From positions 1 through 23,902 of the forward strand of contig VSPD01000040.1 in NCBI GenBank assembly GCA_009775125.1: DNA of 23,902 nucleotides. Reading direction: 5' to 3'. The position numbers and the translations under genes were made by a program. This DNA is from Muribaculaceae bacterium. Lineage in GTDB: Bacteria; Bacteroidota; Bacteroidia; Bacteroidales; Muribaculaceae. Under the pieces are notes generated by a model that saw only the letters and a list, made by a program, of their open reading frames with translations, made no database searches and was not told the DNA's origin. Positions within the stretch are counted from its first letter, which is position 1, and each line of letters starts with the position of its first letter. This document shows positions 14,525 to 23,812 of the stretch, one piece after another.

Positions 14525-15865
14525 TTATGACAGGGCGGCAGTGCGTTCGAGAAACCGCCGAAGCAAAAAAGCCAAGAAATGAGGGAAAGTATATATTTTG
14601 CCATCAAAACCGATATTTGACACACAAAACTTTACGCCATACTTGACATCGGGATATGTGTCATTATCTACAAGACGCCGCATCGACGGGGAGGCCCCAT
14701 TGGAAGCCTTAACCTCCACGGGCACAAGATTAGCCGCCGTCCGGACAAAAAAATCCATTTCCACCGTACTTTTTTCGTTTCGATAAAAATATAATTTATA
14801 CCCCTGCTTCACCAACGCCTCTCCAATGGCATTTTCAAAAACGGCCCCTTTATATGTATTAAAATTACGATTTACACGCAAATCGTCTTGCGCTTCATCG
14901 TCGAGCGAGGCAATCAGCAAGCCGTTATCGTGATAATACATTTTATAATTGTCGTATTTATAATTTCCGGCCAATGGCAATTCCGGTCGGTCAAGACAAT
15001 AACAAATATTTACGATTCCGGCGTCCCTAAGCCAATCGACCACCCCGACAAAATCACGGGACCGAGCATTACGCGAAATCTTGGTTATTTGAAACTTTTT
15101 ATTGTCTTTTGCAAGAAACACCGGAATATGACGATAAACGGATAGTATTTTCGACTTATCAAGCGGAGCGGCGTATTTAGTTATGTCTTGCTCGTAATCA
15201 AGCAACAACTGGCGCTGTGCCGGCAAAACACCCGAAAAATTACCACTTTCTACAAATTTGTTCACTATTTCAGGCATGCCTCCAACAATCATATAATCAC
15301 GATATTTCGAGGCAAAAACCGACATTTCAGTTGCCGACAGCGGTGTTACAGCCACCATTTTATCAAGCAGCGATTCTATCACATCTTCGCCATACCCAAA
15401 TGCCCACAGATACTCTTCAAAGTCCATAGAATACATGGTATAATCTTCCTTATACCCTACTGCATTTGAATCGATTTCCTTATAGTGCATTCCCATTAGC
15501 GAGCCACTGCATATCACGTCATATCTCCCGTCGATGTGAAATGATTTCAGACTTGTAGCACAATTAGGACAATCTTGCAATTCATCAAAAAATATCAAGG
15601 TCGAGCCGGGCTCGAAATGCCATTCAGGCTCGAGAAGGGATATATTTTTAATTATCGAGTCAACCTCGAATCCATCATCGAATATTGTCTTGAATTTTGG
15701 CGCCAAAATAAAATTAATCACTACAAGATTTTTATAATTATTTTTCCCAAATTCAATGACCGAACGTGTTTTCCCGACTTGACGCGCACCATCTATTACA
15801 AGAGGCTTATGTCCCTGTCGTTTCTTCCAATCAGTTAAATATTTGACAACCTTACGTTTAAGCAT
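14525..15865 (-). CDS. AAA+ ATPase with DUF4143 C-terminal domain
   Basis: This 446-residue protein belongs to the large family of AAA ATPases with a DUF4143 tail, common and often multicopy in Bacteroidales; the function is unknown. Walker A is GARQVGKT at 26-33 and Walker B is LIFFDE at 89-94. The C-terminal half has the DUF4143 pattern GAVFENAIGEALVKQGYKLYFYRN and then EMDFFVR...VPVEVKAS, which resembles the acidic and E-x-K elements of a PD-(D/E)XK nuclease fold. That reading is inference. I start at the ATG at 15865; an in-frame ATG 18 codons upstream would translate promoter and repeat sequence and is unlikely. The gene is visibly more AT-rich than its neighbours, suggesting later acquisition. 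Its promoter region carries a 33-nt-period repeat. Confidence 0.85.
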   Translation of the reverse strand: MLKRKVVKYLTDWKKRQGHKPLVIDGARQVGKTRSVIEFGKNNYKNLVVINFILAPKFKTIFDDGFEVDSIIKNISLLEPEWHFEPGSTLIFFDELQDCPNCATSLKSFHIDGRYDVICSGSLMGMHYKEIDSNAVGYKEDYTMYSMDFEEYLWAFGYGEDVIESLLDKMVAVTPLSATEMSVFASKYRDYMIVGGMPEIVNKFVESGNFSGVLPAQRQLLLDYEQDITKYAAPLDKSKILSVYRHIPVFLAKDNKKFQITKISRNARSRDFVGVVDWLRDAGIVNICYCLDRPELPLAGNYKYDNYKMYYHDNGLLIASLDDEAQDDLRVNRNFNTYKGAVFENAIGEALVKQGYKLYFYRNEKSTVEMDFFVRTAANLVPVEVKASNGASPSMRRLVDNDTYPDVKYGVKFCVSNIGFDGKIYTFPHFLAFLLRRFLERTAALS

Positions 15866-15877
15866 ATTACTTCTTTT

Positions 15878-15993
15878 TATATTCACATAATTCCGACACA
15901 AATATACATATATTTTCACAAAATTCCAAGGTTTTCATGGGCTATTTTTCACAAAATTCCGATAGTTTTAGAGAGTAATTTTCACAAAATTCC
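15878..15993. repeat. Iteron-like direct repeats, exact 33-nt period
   Basis: The 15-mer ttttcacaaaattcc occurs perfectly at 15913-15927, 15946-15960 and 15979-15993. A degenerate copy (attcacataattcc) ends at 15894. Their ends are exactly 33 nt apart in every case, about three helical turns, and the 18-nt spacers differ. The array fills the region upstream of the AAA ATPase start. It looks like a set of protein-binding sites. Confidence 0.8.
15899..15906 (-). promoter_or_regulatory. -7 promoter motif for the AAA ATPase, embedded in the iterons
   Basis: On the minus strand this reads TATATTTG, an exact TAnnTTTG match, 34 nt before the start codon at 15865. The perfect repeat copy at 15913-15927 lies in the spacer between this motif and the expected -33 box. 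The degenerate copy lies around the expected transcription start. That arrangement would suit repression by a repeat-binding protein. Confidence 0.5.
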
Positions 15994-16019
15994 TGCATCA
16001 TGGATTGTGTTCCTGCAAC

Positions 16020-16053
16020 AAAAAAAGCCGCGTCCCGGGTTGGGGCGCGGCTT
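16020..16053 (-). terminator. Intrinsic terminator of the S8 protease gene
   Basis: On the minus strand a GC-rich stem (aagccgcgccc paired with the arm ending gcggctt, one G-U pair, 7-nt loop) is followed by seven T. It lies 23 nt past the protease stop codon and before the iteron array. This is a textbook intrinsic terminator. Confidence 0.88.
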
Positions 16054-16075
16054 GGGGTATCAGGATTAACGATGG

Positions 16076-19000
16076 TTATTTCTTAACGATAATCTCGGAG
16101 GCGGTGCGGCCGTCGGCCGTGGCGACTTGGAGCAGGTAGGTGCCTGCCGGAAGCGATGTCATCGATATTACGTGTGCTTCGCCGGCAAAAGCATCGGCTG
16201 TCTCGCTATATGCGACGCCGCCGGAGATGGAGTAGATGGAGTAAACCACATCCTTGGCATCGAAGTCGAGCACTACGTTCACATTATCGACTACGGGGTT
16301 GGGATAAACCGAAGTGTTGGCGTCGATTGTGATGTCGGTGATGCCTTGGAGCTTGTCTACCAGCACATTGAACGTGTTGGTGGCCGAGGCTCCGGATGTG
16401 TCGGTCGCGGTTACGGTAACTGTGGCCTTGCCTTCCTTGATGCCGGCAAAGATTACCGAGGCAGCGGAGGTAAAGGGCTGCGCCACTTTCTCATCCGACA
16501 CTGAGAGTGTGTAGGTGAGTTCGTCGCCGTCGGCGTCGGTAAAGAGGTCGGCGTAGTTCACCACGGCAGATGAAGAACCGGCGGCGATGGTGATGTCGGC
16601 AAACGGCACGGCTTCGGGTGCGCGGTTCACTTTTTCCACCACATAGCGGGCCTGGGCCTCAACCTGGCTGTGGATGTTGTCCTTGGCCACTACGGTTATG
16701 GCATACGAACCTGCATCGCCATAGTCGGGAGCGAGGGTGAAGTTGATGTCGACAGATTCTGCATCCTTGACAGTTACGACACCGGTCTGCTTGTTGATGT
16801 CGACAGTTGCCGAAGCGGGGTTGGCCACGATGCCGTCGAGCGAAGCCACACGGCCGTTGTCGGTCATGGCAAACATGAAGTCGTCGCCATCGGGGTCGAC
16901 TATGCTTACGGTAAGGTTGGCCGTTTCTTTCTCGGGCACGGTAGTAGTGGCGGGCACGGTGATTACAGGAGCGCGGTTCTTGTCGAGGTAAACGGGGAAG
17001 TTGATAATCTTGCCCGGGTCGTTGCTCTTGATTACGAGCATGGCCTTGTTGTCGACATCGAGAGGTGCGCCGCCGGCATAGATAGCAACAGGAATCTCGA
17101 CAGATTCGCCGGGGGCAACCGAGCCGGAAGCCGATTCTTCGGCCACTTTCACCCAGTCTTCGCCGGAAGCCGTTTCAAGACACGAGAGCATCCAGCCCAC
17201 TTTAAGGCCTTGCTCGGTGTAGAAGTCGGCAGCATCGAGGCCAACGGTGGAGTCACCTTCGCCGTACATGCCGAGATAGCGTCCGGTCACGGGGTCGTCC
17301 TTGCGAGGCATGAGCATGGCCGGCATGGTCGAGAGTCCTGCGGGGAATTGAATCACGGCAGTAAACTCTGTGCCGGGCGTGAGGTTCACGGCGCGGTTGA
17401 GTTTGAGCACGAACATTGTGGGATAAGCCGTATTGGACTCTGCCTCGGCGTGGGTATATACGCCTTCGGCCACCATGTTGCCTGTTCCGTAAGGACCGTC
17501 GAAGATGTAGCCATGTACGTCGTAGTCGACGGTAGCGCCGAAGTAGCCACCCGAATAGAGGTGCGACACATTGAAGCCTTCCGCGGGCACGGTGAACGTT
17601 GTCATGATGTAGAGGTCGGTCTGGCCTGTGCGGTCGCCGAACTGGTATGCGCCCGACACGGGAGTCTGCACCGGATAGTAAAGTCCGTTGAGGTACTCGA
17701 AATTCTGGGGCAGATTGTACATGTTGGTGTCCTTGCCGTAGTCGTGGGTCACAGGCTCGGCCTTGGGCAGGTCGCCCTTGGAGGCTGCCGAGAGCACGCG
17801 TGCTTTCGAGAGCATGAGCGGGTCGAAGCCGATGCCGGGATCTTCTTCCACACTTTCACCCTGGCCGGTGAGGTCGACGGTGATGGTGTAGTCAAGACGA
17901 TAGTCGCCATCGTTGGAAAGGGTCACAACCTCGGTGGAGCGATGGTCGGGAGCGGCGTTTGTCACGCGGATTTCCTCTTTGTCGAGCGAGGCGGCGGGCA
18001 TGCCGGTGGTGATGAACTTGATGTTGACCACAGCGGCCTCTTCCTCTTCGTCGTTGATGAAGATATGGAGTTTGGCCCAATATTCGCCTTGGTTCATCCA
18101 TACGGGCGAACCGGTCATGGGACCAACGGCAATGCGGCCGGGCTCCTTGCCCACCTCGATGGGAGAGCCGTCGTACATATTCCAGCCCTTCACGGGTTCG
18201 CCGGTCATCCAGTCGATGCTTTCGCCATAGGTGAAGAAGAATTGGAATGCAGGCTCCTCAACCATCTCGCCGAACCTGTCGTCGTAATACTCGATCATCT
18301 GCGACTCGATGGCGATATTGGTGATGGTGAACGGCGCGGTGCCTTCGTTTTTCACCTCTACAAGCGCATAGTAGGGAACCTGGCCCTGGAATGTGGCGAT
18401 AAGCTCGTCGTCCCAGTCCATGTCTTCCTTCATGGCAGGGTTTTCAAGGGTTATGTCGGAGGGATATACGGGCTTGGCCTCGCCGATGATGTGCAGGGCG
18501 ACAGGTATCTCAATCACCTCGCTGCCGGGCACATTGGTCGTAAGGGTAATGGCCGATGTATAATCGCCGCCCATAAGGTCGGGGCTTACGGCTATGTCGG
18601 CCACGGCGGATGCACCGGGAGCGACGGAGGCCTCAACCACAGGATAGAACTCTACGGCATTGCCGAACGCTATGCCGCGCGAGGGGATAGCCACGCCTTC
18701 CTTGGCGTCGACCGACGAGATGCCGGCCACACCGTATGTGGCAAATATCAAGGAAAGGCTGTTGTTGGGATTGTATTGGAACTTGAACGATCCATCGGAA
18801 TTCATTATCAGCTGGAAGCATACGCCGGCATTGACAGAGTTGCCAAATTCGGTGAATGTCACCACAACGCTGCTTTCGGTCTTGGTAACATATGTTCCGG
18901 ATGTGGGGCTGTCGAAGTCCATCGAATGGAATCCCCAGTAAGGAGCGATAAGGTTGTCGTAGTACGAGCCCTGCGGGAATTCTGCCGGAGGCTCGGGCAT

Positions 19001-22000
19001 GAGTTTCTGGTCGTCGCGATAGGTAAACGACACGAAGCCGGAGTTGTAGACATACATCTTGCGGTACTTGTTGCCGTAGAATGTGAATTCAAACGGAAGT
19101 TCCACTTCGGTGAAGTCATGGTCAAAATAGTACTCGGCTGATGTAAACACCACGTCCTCGTCCTTGGTATTGTCGATCCAGTCGAATGTCACCGACGGGT
19201 TTTCAACCGCCATGGCATAGTTGTAGGAAATCGACTTCACATCGGAGAATGAAGGAGTATATTCCAGGCCGTCGCCAACGCTTACGGTATATGCAAGCGG
19301 CTCGTTGCCGTTATTGGTGATGGTGAGGGGTATCTGCTTGGCCTCGCCGGCATTGAGCGTCTCGTCCACTTCGGTATAGCTCAATTGGGCGCCGGGGCAG
19401 CCGATTACTGTGGCCACAAGGTCAACAGTGGCGTTTCCGCCGTCGGATTCAATTGAAACTGAGCCGGTGAATGAGCCTTCGGCCTGAGTGTCGAGCGTGA
19501 CAAAGAGGTCTTTCGACTGGCCGGCGGCCACCTTGAAGGGAGCTGCGTCGATCGAGAATTTCTCGCCGTCGACTGTAACTGCCGTCACTGCCATTTCAGC
19601 ACGTCCGGCATTGGCCACATTCAGGGCCATGACGGCTTTCGAGGTGCGGAACACATCGCCGAAGTCAACAGTGGTTTCAGCGGAAAGAACCGGATGGAGG
19701 TCGCCGACAACATTAGCCTTGAACGACACAACGGCTGCCGGATTCACCAGGTCGTTGGAGTTCACTATTATGTTGTTGACAATCTCGCCGGCATACATAT
19801 CTTCGGTAGCAGCCACGGTGGCGGTGATTGTCACGGCCTCGCCGGGAGCTACAAGACCGTCGGCCGGAGCAAGAGCAGTAACCATATTGGGCTGGGGAGC
19901 CACAAACTTCACGGCTGTGCCGCTGCCGAATTCCTGGCAGAGGGTGTTGCCGGCATGGTACATGTCAGCCTCGGTCACGGAAAGCGGGTCGGAACCGAAA
20001 TCGGAAATACCGCAGTACAAGCCGCTGCCGTTCTGGAATACCGACCACGGGTCGTAATTGTCGTAATAAATCTCGATGTCGCCGTTGGGAGAGATAGCCA
20101 TGTGGTAGGAAATGGCTGTCTTGTCCTTGTCGTAGACGGTGACGAGCACGTTCTCGAAATTCACGATGAACTTGCCGCTCTGCTTGGCATACTGTATCTT
20201 GGTCTGCGGGCCCACTTCGAGTTCGTGAATACCGTAGCCCGAGATAAGCGATGTTGTCTTCACTACATCATTGTCGGGAGCAAGGGGCGTATTCACATAA
20301 TCGGTGTATTTGTCAAACGCGATGCCGCCCAGTGTCGATATATATACCTGCGAATAGGTCTTGCCGTAATACGGGAAGTCGAATCCGACGGCAATCGGAG
20401 CGGAATAGAGATTGCTCTCGCTGAACTGACGGGTGATGTCGACAGGCGAAATCATCTGCACCCCTCCGTCATATTCTATCGCGTCGGAGCCGCGGAGATT
20501 GGTAACTGCCGTATAGCCGAAACGGTGAACGGAACCGTTGCCCATGCCCTCGATTGTCTCGCCGGAGAATTTCGGGAACACGTATTGCAGCGGATATGTG
20601 CCTTCGTTTTTCACTTCGAAGGTCACTTCCTTGGACTCGCCGCCAACCTCGATGTCGCCAACTTCCACGGTTTCAGGCTCAAAGACTATCTTGGCCGGGT
20701 CGGTGGCCACGCCTTGAACCATAATCGAGAATGTATTGCCTGACTTGTCGGCAAATGTGATTTTGCCCGACTGGCTGCCCGATACTTTCGGCGCGAATGT
20801 TATGTCGATTTTCGCTGTGGAACGCGCGCCGATACCGGAGAGGTCCGACGGCGGGGCGAAATTGTCGTTGGTGCTTTGCACATCATAAATATTGCCCCAG
20901 TTGCCGGCAAACGCGCCGTAGCCTTTGTTGAACACTTCCACCGTGATGGTCTTCTGCTGGCCCACGATGAGCGAGCCGAAGTCGATAATGTCTCTTACGG
21001 TGATGTCGGGCTTCTGGCCGCTTACCGTAAGGGTAACGGCGATATTGTCGTCGTTCTTGGCTGTCTCGTTGGTCTCAAAGCCGAGATTAAAACGGTAGGT
21101 GCCGTTGCAGAGCAACGCCGTGGACGTGCCCACCTCCACTTCCTGTGTGGCGTGGGGGTCGATCGTGCCGCCGGCCGGCGTGAGCGTGAGCACCTGCGAC
21201 CAGTCGGGATTCAAGCTCTTGACTGTGAGGGCGTATGTAGCCTTTTCGGCAAAATAAGCATACTTCGAGCCTTTGAGAGCTTCCGAGAGCAGCGTCCATG
21301 TGCGGCCGTTGTCGTTCGACATATAGGCCTGGGTTGCTGCCGCGGCTTCCGACGAGGCCTGTGCCACGCCAAGGGGATACAGGGTGTCCGATGCCGGGAA
21401 ATGAAGCACCACGAAGAAGCTCTCGCCGGGAGCGAAATAGAATTGCTCCTCGAGCTGCACGTCGAGATAATAAGAGAAATAAGAGGGAGTGAATTCCGTG
21501 AGCTTATTGGCCTCGTTCAGCGACGTGCCGCGGTAGATGGCCACCGTCGGGCTGTGCGTGCCGCTGCCCTGCACATTAAGGTGGGTCAAGTTGAAGCCTT
21601 CGGGATAACGCGAGGCGTCGACCGTAAACATCTGGGCCATCGAGTTGGGAAGCGACGCGTCCATATCTCCGATAAATGCCTCGATGTTGTTAAAATAGTT
21701 AAACTGCTTGGGATAGTCGGCCTGCTCGAAATCGGCGGCTACAAATGCCGACGCACGCTGCGCGGGAGCCTTTTGCAATCCCATGTTGCCCTTGTAGGGC
21801 GAGTTCATCTTCACTAACGACAATGCCGAGATTGAGGCCGATTTTGTCTGCGTGGTGAAATTCCACTTCAAACGGCCGTCGGCGTCGTTGGTTATGACAA
21901 ACTGACCGGGCACGACTGCGCCGTTGGTTATATTGATCGAAAGCGAGTTCTTATCCACGCCCATGTTCGGGCCCGCGTTGGTCGACGCGGTCACAACCTC

Positions 22001-23812
22001 GGAAAGCGCCGAGGCGTTGGCCCAGCGGTCGACGGCTTTCAGCGCTATATAATATGTAGTGAGCGGCTGCAAGCCCGTGAGTTCATATTCAAAGGCATCG
22101 CCTGAGGTGCTGAACTTGGTGTCGATTACTTTCTGCTGTGTCTTGTCGAGCGAGGTTTCGGTAAACGGCGATGTGGAATAATATAATATGTGATTGTTCA
22201 CATTGTGGTCGCCCGATTCCGGGATTATCCATTGCAGGGTGATGCTTTCCTGCGAGGGAAGGGCCGTGATTGCGCCCACAGGCTGCGGAGCCGAGCCTGT
22301 GCCCATCTGCAACGCCTTGTAAGCGTCGACATAGCCGGAGCCGTAAAGGCCGGAAGCGTCAGGATTGAGGGCATAGAAGTCGTTGACCGACGTCTCAATC
22401 TGCGTTTTCAGAGCGTCGGCTGTGAGTGTCGGCGAGCCGTGCTTCGACAGCACAAGGGCCGCGATACCCGACACATGGGGGCACGCCATCGATGTTCCCT
22501 CCATAAAGCCGTACTGGTCGTTGGGAAGAGTGGAGAGCACGCCCTGGTTTTGCGAATAGTCGAGCAAGCCGCCGGGGGCGATTACGTCGACCCATTCTCC
22601 ATAATTGGAATAGGATGCCGGCTGCAAGCTGCAAGTCATCGAGCCGACAGACAGCACTTCGTCCATGCAAGCGGGGTAAAATTTGCCGGTAGCGCCGGAG
22701 TTGCCCGCGGCAAAGATACAAAGACCTCCCGCGAGTTTCGACGAACGCGCCTCGGCCGTGAAATAGCGGATGGCGTCGAGCACGTCTTCCTCATACTCGT
22801 TTTCGGCTTCCCAGCCCCACGAGCACTGCGCTATCGACGCGCCGTGTTCCTTGGCATAAATCAGCGCCTCGGCAAAGTCGCCCTGCGAGGGCACGCCGGC
22901 GCGGGAGTCGAACACCTGGCACGAAATCATGCGGATACCGGAGTTCGGCGTACCGTCGCCGCCGGCCACGCCGGCCACGCCCTTGCCGTTATTGTTCACG
23001 GCCGCTACCGTGCCGGCAACGTGCGTGCCATGGTCGTGAGGATAAATCACGCCCGAACGTGTGCAGAAATTGTAGCCGTAGATATTGTCGACATATCCGT
23101 CGCCGTCATCGTCCTGGCCGGGCACGCCGTTGAGCTCTGCCTCGTTCACATAGAGGTTGGCTTTGAGGTCCTCATGATTCACGTCGATACCGCCGTCGAT
23201 GATCGCTACAATCACATCGGGCGAGCCTGTCGTGATTTTCCAGGCCTCGAAAAGGTTGATGTCGGCGCCCTCTACGTTGTCGACCATCGTGCCCGTGTTG
23301 TTGTAGTGCCATTGCTCGCGCAGGCGCGGGTCGTTGAACGGCATCGTCGACGAAGCGCGCGAGGCCAATGCCTCGGGGCTTACGATGGTGTACTTGGCAT
23401 CGCCGTCGTAAAGTTTCAAAGGTTTCTTCACTGTGGCTTTCTGCACGCCGGCGGCGCCGGAAAGCAATTTGCGCGCATTGTACGGCGACACACTCTCGTC
23501 GAATGTAATCTCGTACCAGCAGTCGAGTCCGTAACGGGCGCGGTCGGCGGCATACTTCTCATTTGCCGGAAACGCCGGACGTATCGACACGGCCTTGATC
23601 GTGTTCAAAGCCCCGTTGAATTGTGAGTAACGGCCAATCTTTTGGTTGTTCCTCACTTTGATGGGCTGGTCGCCGAGATTGCGCGCCATTTCCGGCTGCA
23701 ATTTCACGCGCACGACGCCCTTGCGGGGTTCCACGGTCTGGGCCGACGCAAAAACAGACGTACCCATCGCCGCTACCAGCAGCAACAGCACGCGGAATAG
23801 TGTTTTTTGCAT
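16076..23812 (-). CDS. Giant secreted subtilisin-family (S8) protease with T9SS sorting tail
   Basis: This 2578-residue surface or secreted serine protease starts with a signal peptide (MQKTLFRVLLLLVAAMGTSV onward) and a propeptide to about 150. The S8 domain (about 190-500) has the complete triad Asp206 (AIIDGGID), His261 (HGTHVAGT) and Ser441 (GTSMACPH), plus oxyanion Asn371 (AAGNSG). A fibronectin III-like domain follows at about 505-610. The long stalk alternates Ig/ASH-like modules (for example DFGSLIVGQQKTITVEVFNKG near 943 and GDIEVGGESKEVTFEVKNEG near 1050) with duplicated larger beta-domains. One pair lies at about 690-860 and 2017-2214, another at about 1096-1298 and 1524-1724. Two cadherin-like modules, each opening NRAP, lie at about 2280-2390 and 2395-2486. 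The last 78 residues (YPNPVVDNVNV...LPAGTYLLQV...EIIVKK) are a type A T9SS C-terminal signal. It is monocistronic, with its own terminator. Substrate unknown. Confidence 0.95.
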   Translation of the reverse strand: MQKTLFRVLLLLVAAMGTSVFASAQTVEPRKGVVRVKLQPEMARNLGDQPIKVRNNQKIGRYSQFNGALNTIKAVSIRPAFPANEKYAADRARYGLDCWYEITFDESVSPYNARKLLSGAAGVQKATVKKPLKLYDGDAKYTIVSPEALASRASSTMPFNDPRLREQWHYNNTGTMVDNVEGADINLFEAWKITTGSPDVIVAIIDGGIDVNHEDLKANLYVNEAELNGVPGQDDDGDGYVDNIYGYNFCTRSGVIYPHDHGTHVAGTVAAVNNNGKGVAGVAGGDGTPNSGIRMISCQVFDSRAGVPSQGDFAEALIYAKEHGASIAQCSWGWEAENEYEEDVLDAIRYFTAEARSSKLAGGLCIFAAGNSGATGKFYPACMDEVLSVGSMTCSLQPASYSNYGEWVDVIAPGGLLDYSQNQGVLSTLPNDQYGFMEGTSMACPHVSGIAALVLSKHGSPTLTADALKTQIETSVNDFYALNPDASGLYGSGYVDAYKALQMGTGSAPQPVGAITALPSQESITLQWIIPESGDHNVNNHILYYSTSPFTETSLDKTQQKVIDTKFSTSGDAFEYELTGLQPLTTYYIALKAVDRWANASALSEVVTASTNAGPNMGVDKNSLSINITNGAVVPGQFVITNDADGRLKWNFTTQTKSASISALSLVKMNSPYKGNMGLQKAPAQRASAFVAADFEQADYPKQFNYFNNIEAFIGDMDASLPNSMAQMFTVDASRYPEGFNLTHLNVQGSGTHSPTVAIYRGTSLNEANKLTEFTPSYFSYYLDVQLEEQFYFAPGESFFVVLHFPASDTLYPLGVAQASSEAAAATQAYMSNDNGRTWTLLSEALKGSKYAYFAEKATYALTVKSLNPDWSQVLTLTPAGGTIDPHATQEVEVGTSTALLCNGTYRFNLGFETNETAKNDDNIAVTLTVSGQKPDITVRDIIDFGSLIVGQQKTITVEVFNKGYGAFAGNWGNIYDVQSTNDNFAPPSDLSGIGARSTAKIDITFAPKVSGSQSGKITFADKSGNTFSIMVQGVATDPAKIVFEPETVEVGDIEVGGESKEVTFEVKNEGTYPLQYVFPKFSGETIEGMGNGSVHRFGYTAVTNLRGSDAIEYDGGVQMISPVDITRQFSESNLYSAPIAVGFDFPYYGKTYSQVYISTLGGIAFDKYTDYVNTPLAPDNDVVKTTSLISGYGIHELEVGPQTKIQYAKQSGKFIVNFENVLVTVYDKDKTAISYHMAISPNGDIEIYYDNYDPWSVFQNGSGLYCGISDFGSDPLSVTEADMYHAGNTLCQEFGSGTAVKFVAPQPNMVTALAPADGLVAPGEAVTITATVAATEDMYAGEIVNNIIVNSNDLVNPAAVVSFKANVVGDLHPVLSAETTVDFGDVFRTSKAVMALNVANAGRAEMAVTAVTVDGEKFSIDAAPFKVAAGQSKDLFVTLDTQAEGSFTGSVSIESDGGNATVDLVATVIGCPGAQLSYTEVDETLNAGEAKQIPLTITNNGNEPLAYTVSVGDGLEYTPSFSDVKSISYNYAMAVENPSVTFDWIDNTKDEDVVFTSAEYYFDHDFTEVELPFEFTFYGNKYRKMYVYNSGFVSFTYRDDQKLMPEPPAEFPQGSYYDNLIAPYWGFHSMDFDSPTSGTYVTKTESSVVVTFTEFGNSVNAGVCFQLIMNSDGSFKFQYNPNNSLSLIFATYGVAGISSVDAKEGVAIPSRGIAFGNAVEFYPVVEASVAPGASAVADIAVSPDLMGGDYTSAITLTTNVPGSEVIEIPVALHIIGEAKPVYPSDITLENPAMKEDMDWDDELIATFQGQVPYYALVEVKNEGTAPFTITNIAIESQMIEYYDDRFGEMVEEPAFQFFFTYGESIDWMTGEPVKGWNMYDGSPIEVGKEPGRIAVGPMTGSPVWMNQGEYWAKLHIFINDEEEEAAVVNIKFITTGMPAASLDKEEIRVTNAAPDHRSTEVVTLSNDGDYRLDYTITVDLTGQGESVEEDPGIGFDPLMLSKARVLSAASKGDLPKAEPVTHDYGKDTNMYNLPQNFEYLNGLYYPVQTPVSGAYQFGDRTGQTDLYIMTTFTVPAEGFNVSHLYSGGYFGATVDYDVHGYIFDGPYGTGNMVAEGVYTHAEAESNTAYPTMFVLKLNRAVNLTPGTEFTAVIQFPAGLSTMPAMLMPRKDDPVTGRYLGMYGEGDSTVGLDAADFYTEQGLKVGWMLSCLETASGEDWVKVAEESASGSVAPGESVEIPVAIYAGGAPLDVDNKAMLVIKSNDPGKIINFPVYLDKNRAPVITVPATTTVPEKETANLTVSIVDPDGDDFMFAMTDNGRVASLDGIVANPASATVDINKQTGVVTVKDAESVDINFTLAPDYGDAGSYAITVVAKDNIHSQVEAQARYVVEKVNRAPEAVPFADITIAAGSSSAVVNYADLFTDADGDELTYTLSVSDEKVAQPFTSAASVIFAGIKEGKATVTVTATDTSGASATNTFNVLVDKLQGITDITIDANTSVYPNPVVDNVNVVLDFDAKDVVYSIYSISGGVAYSETADAFAGEAHVISMTSLPAGTYLLQVATADGRTASEIIVKK

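Noticed and set aside
15866..15919. An 18-codon N-terminal extension of the AAA ATPase (in-frame ATG at 15919)
   Set aside because: The extension would translate the -7 motif and repeat units; upstream repeat units in the same frame contain stop codons. The ATG at 15865 begins the conserved part of the protein.
15878..15993. CRISPR array: 15-nt repeats with 18-nt unlike spacers
   Set aside because: Repeats and spacers are too short, there are only three to four units, no cas gene is present, and the array overlaps a promoter. Iteron-type binding sites fit better.
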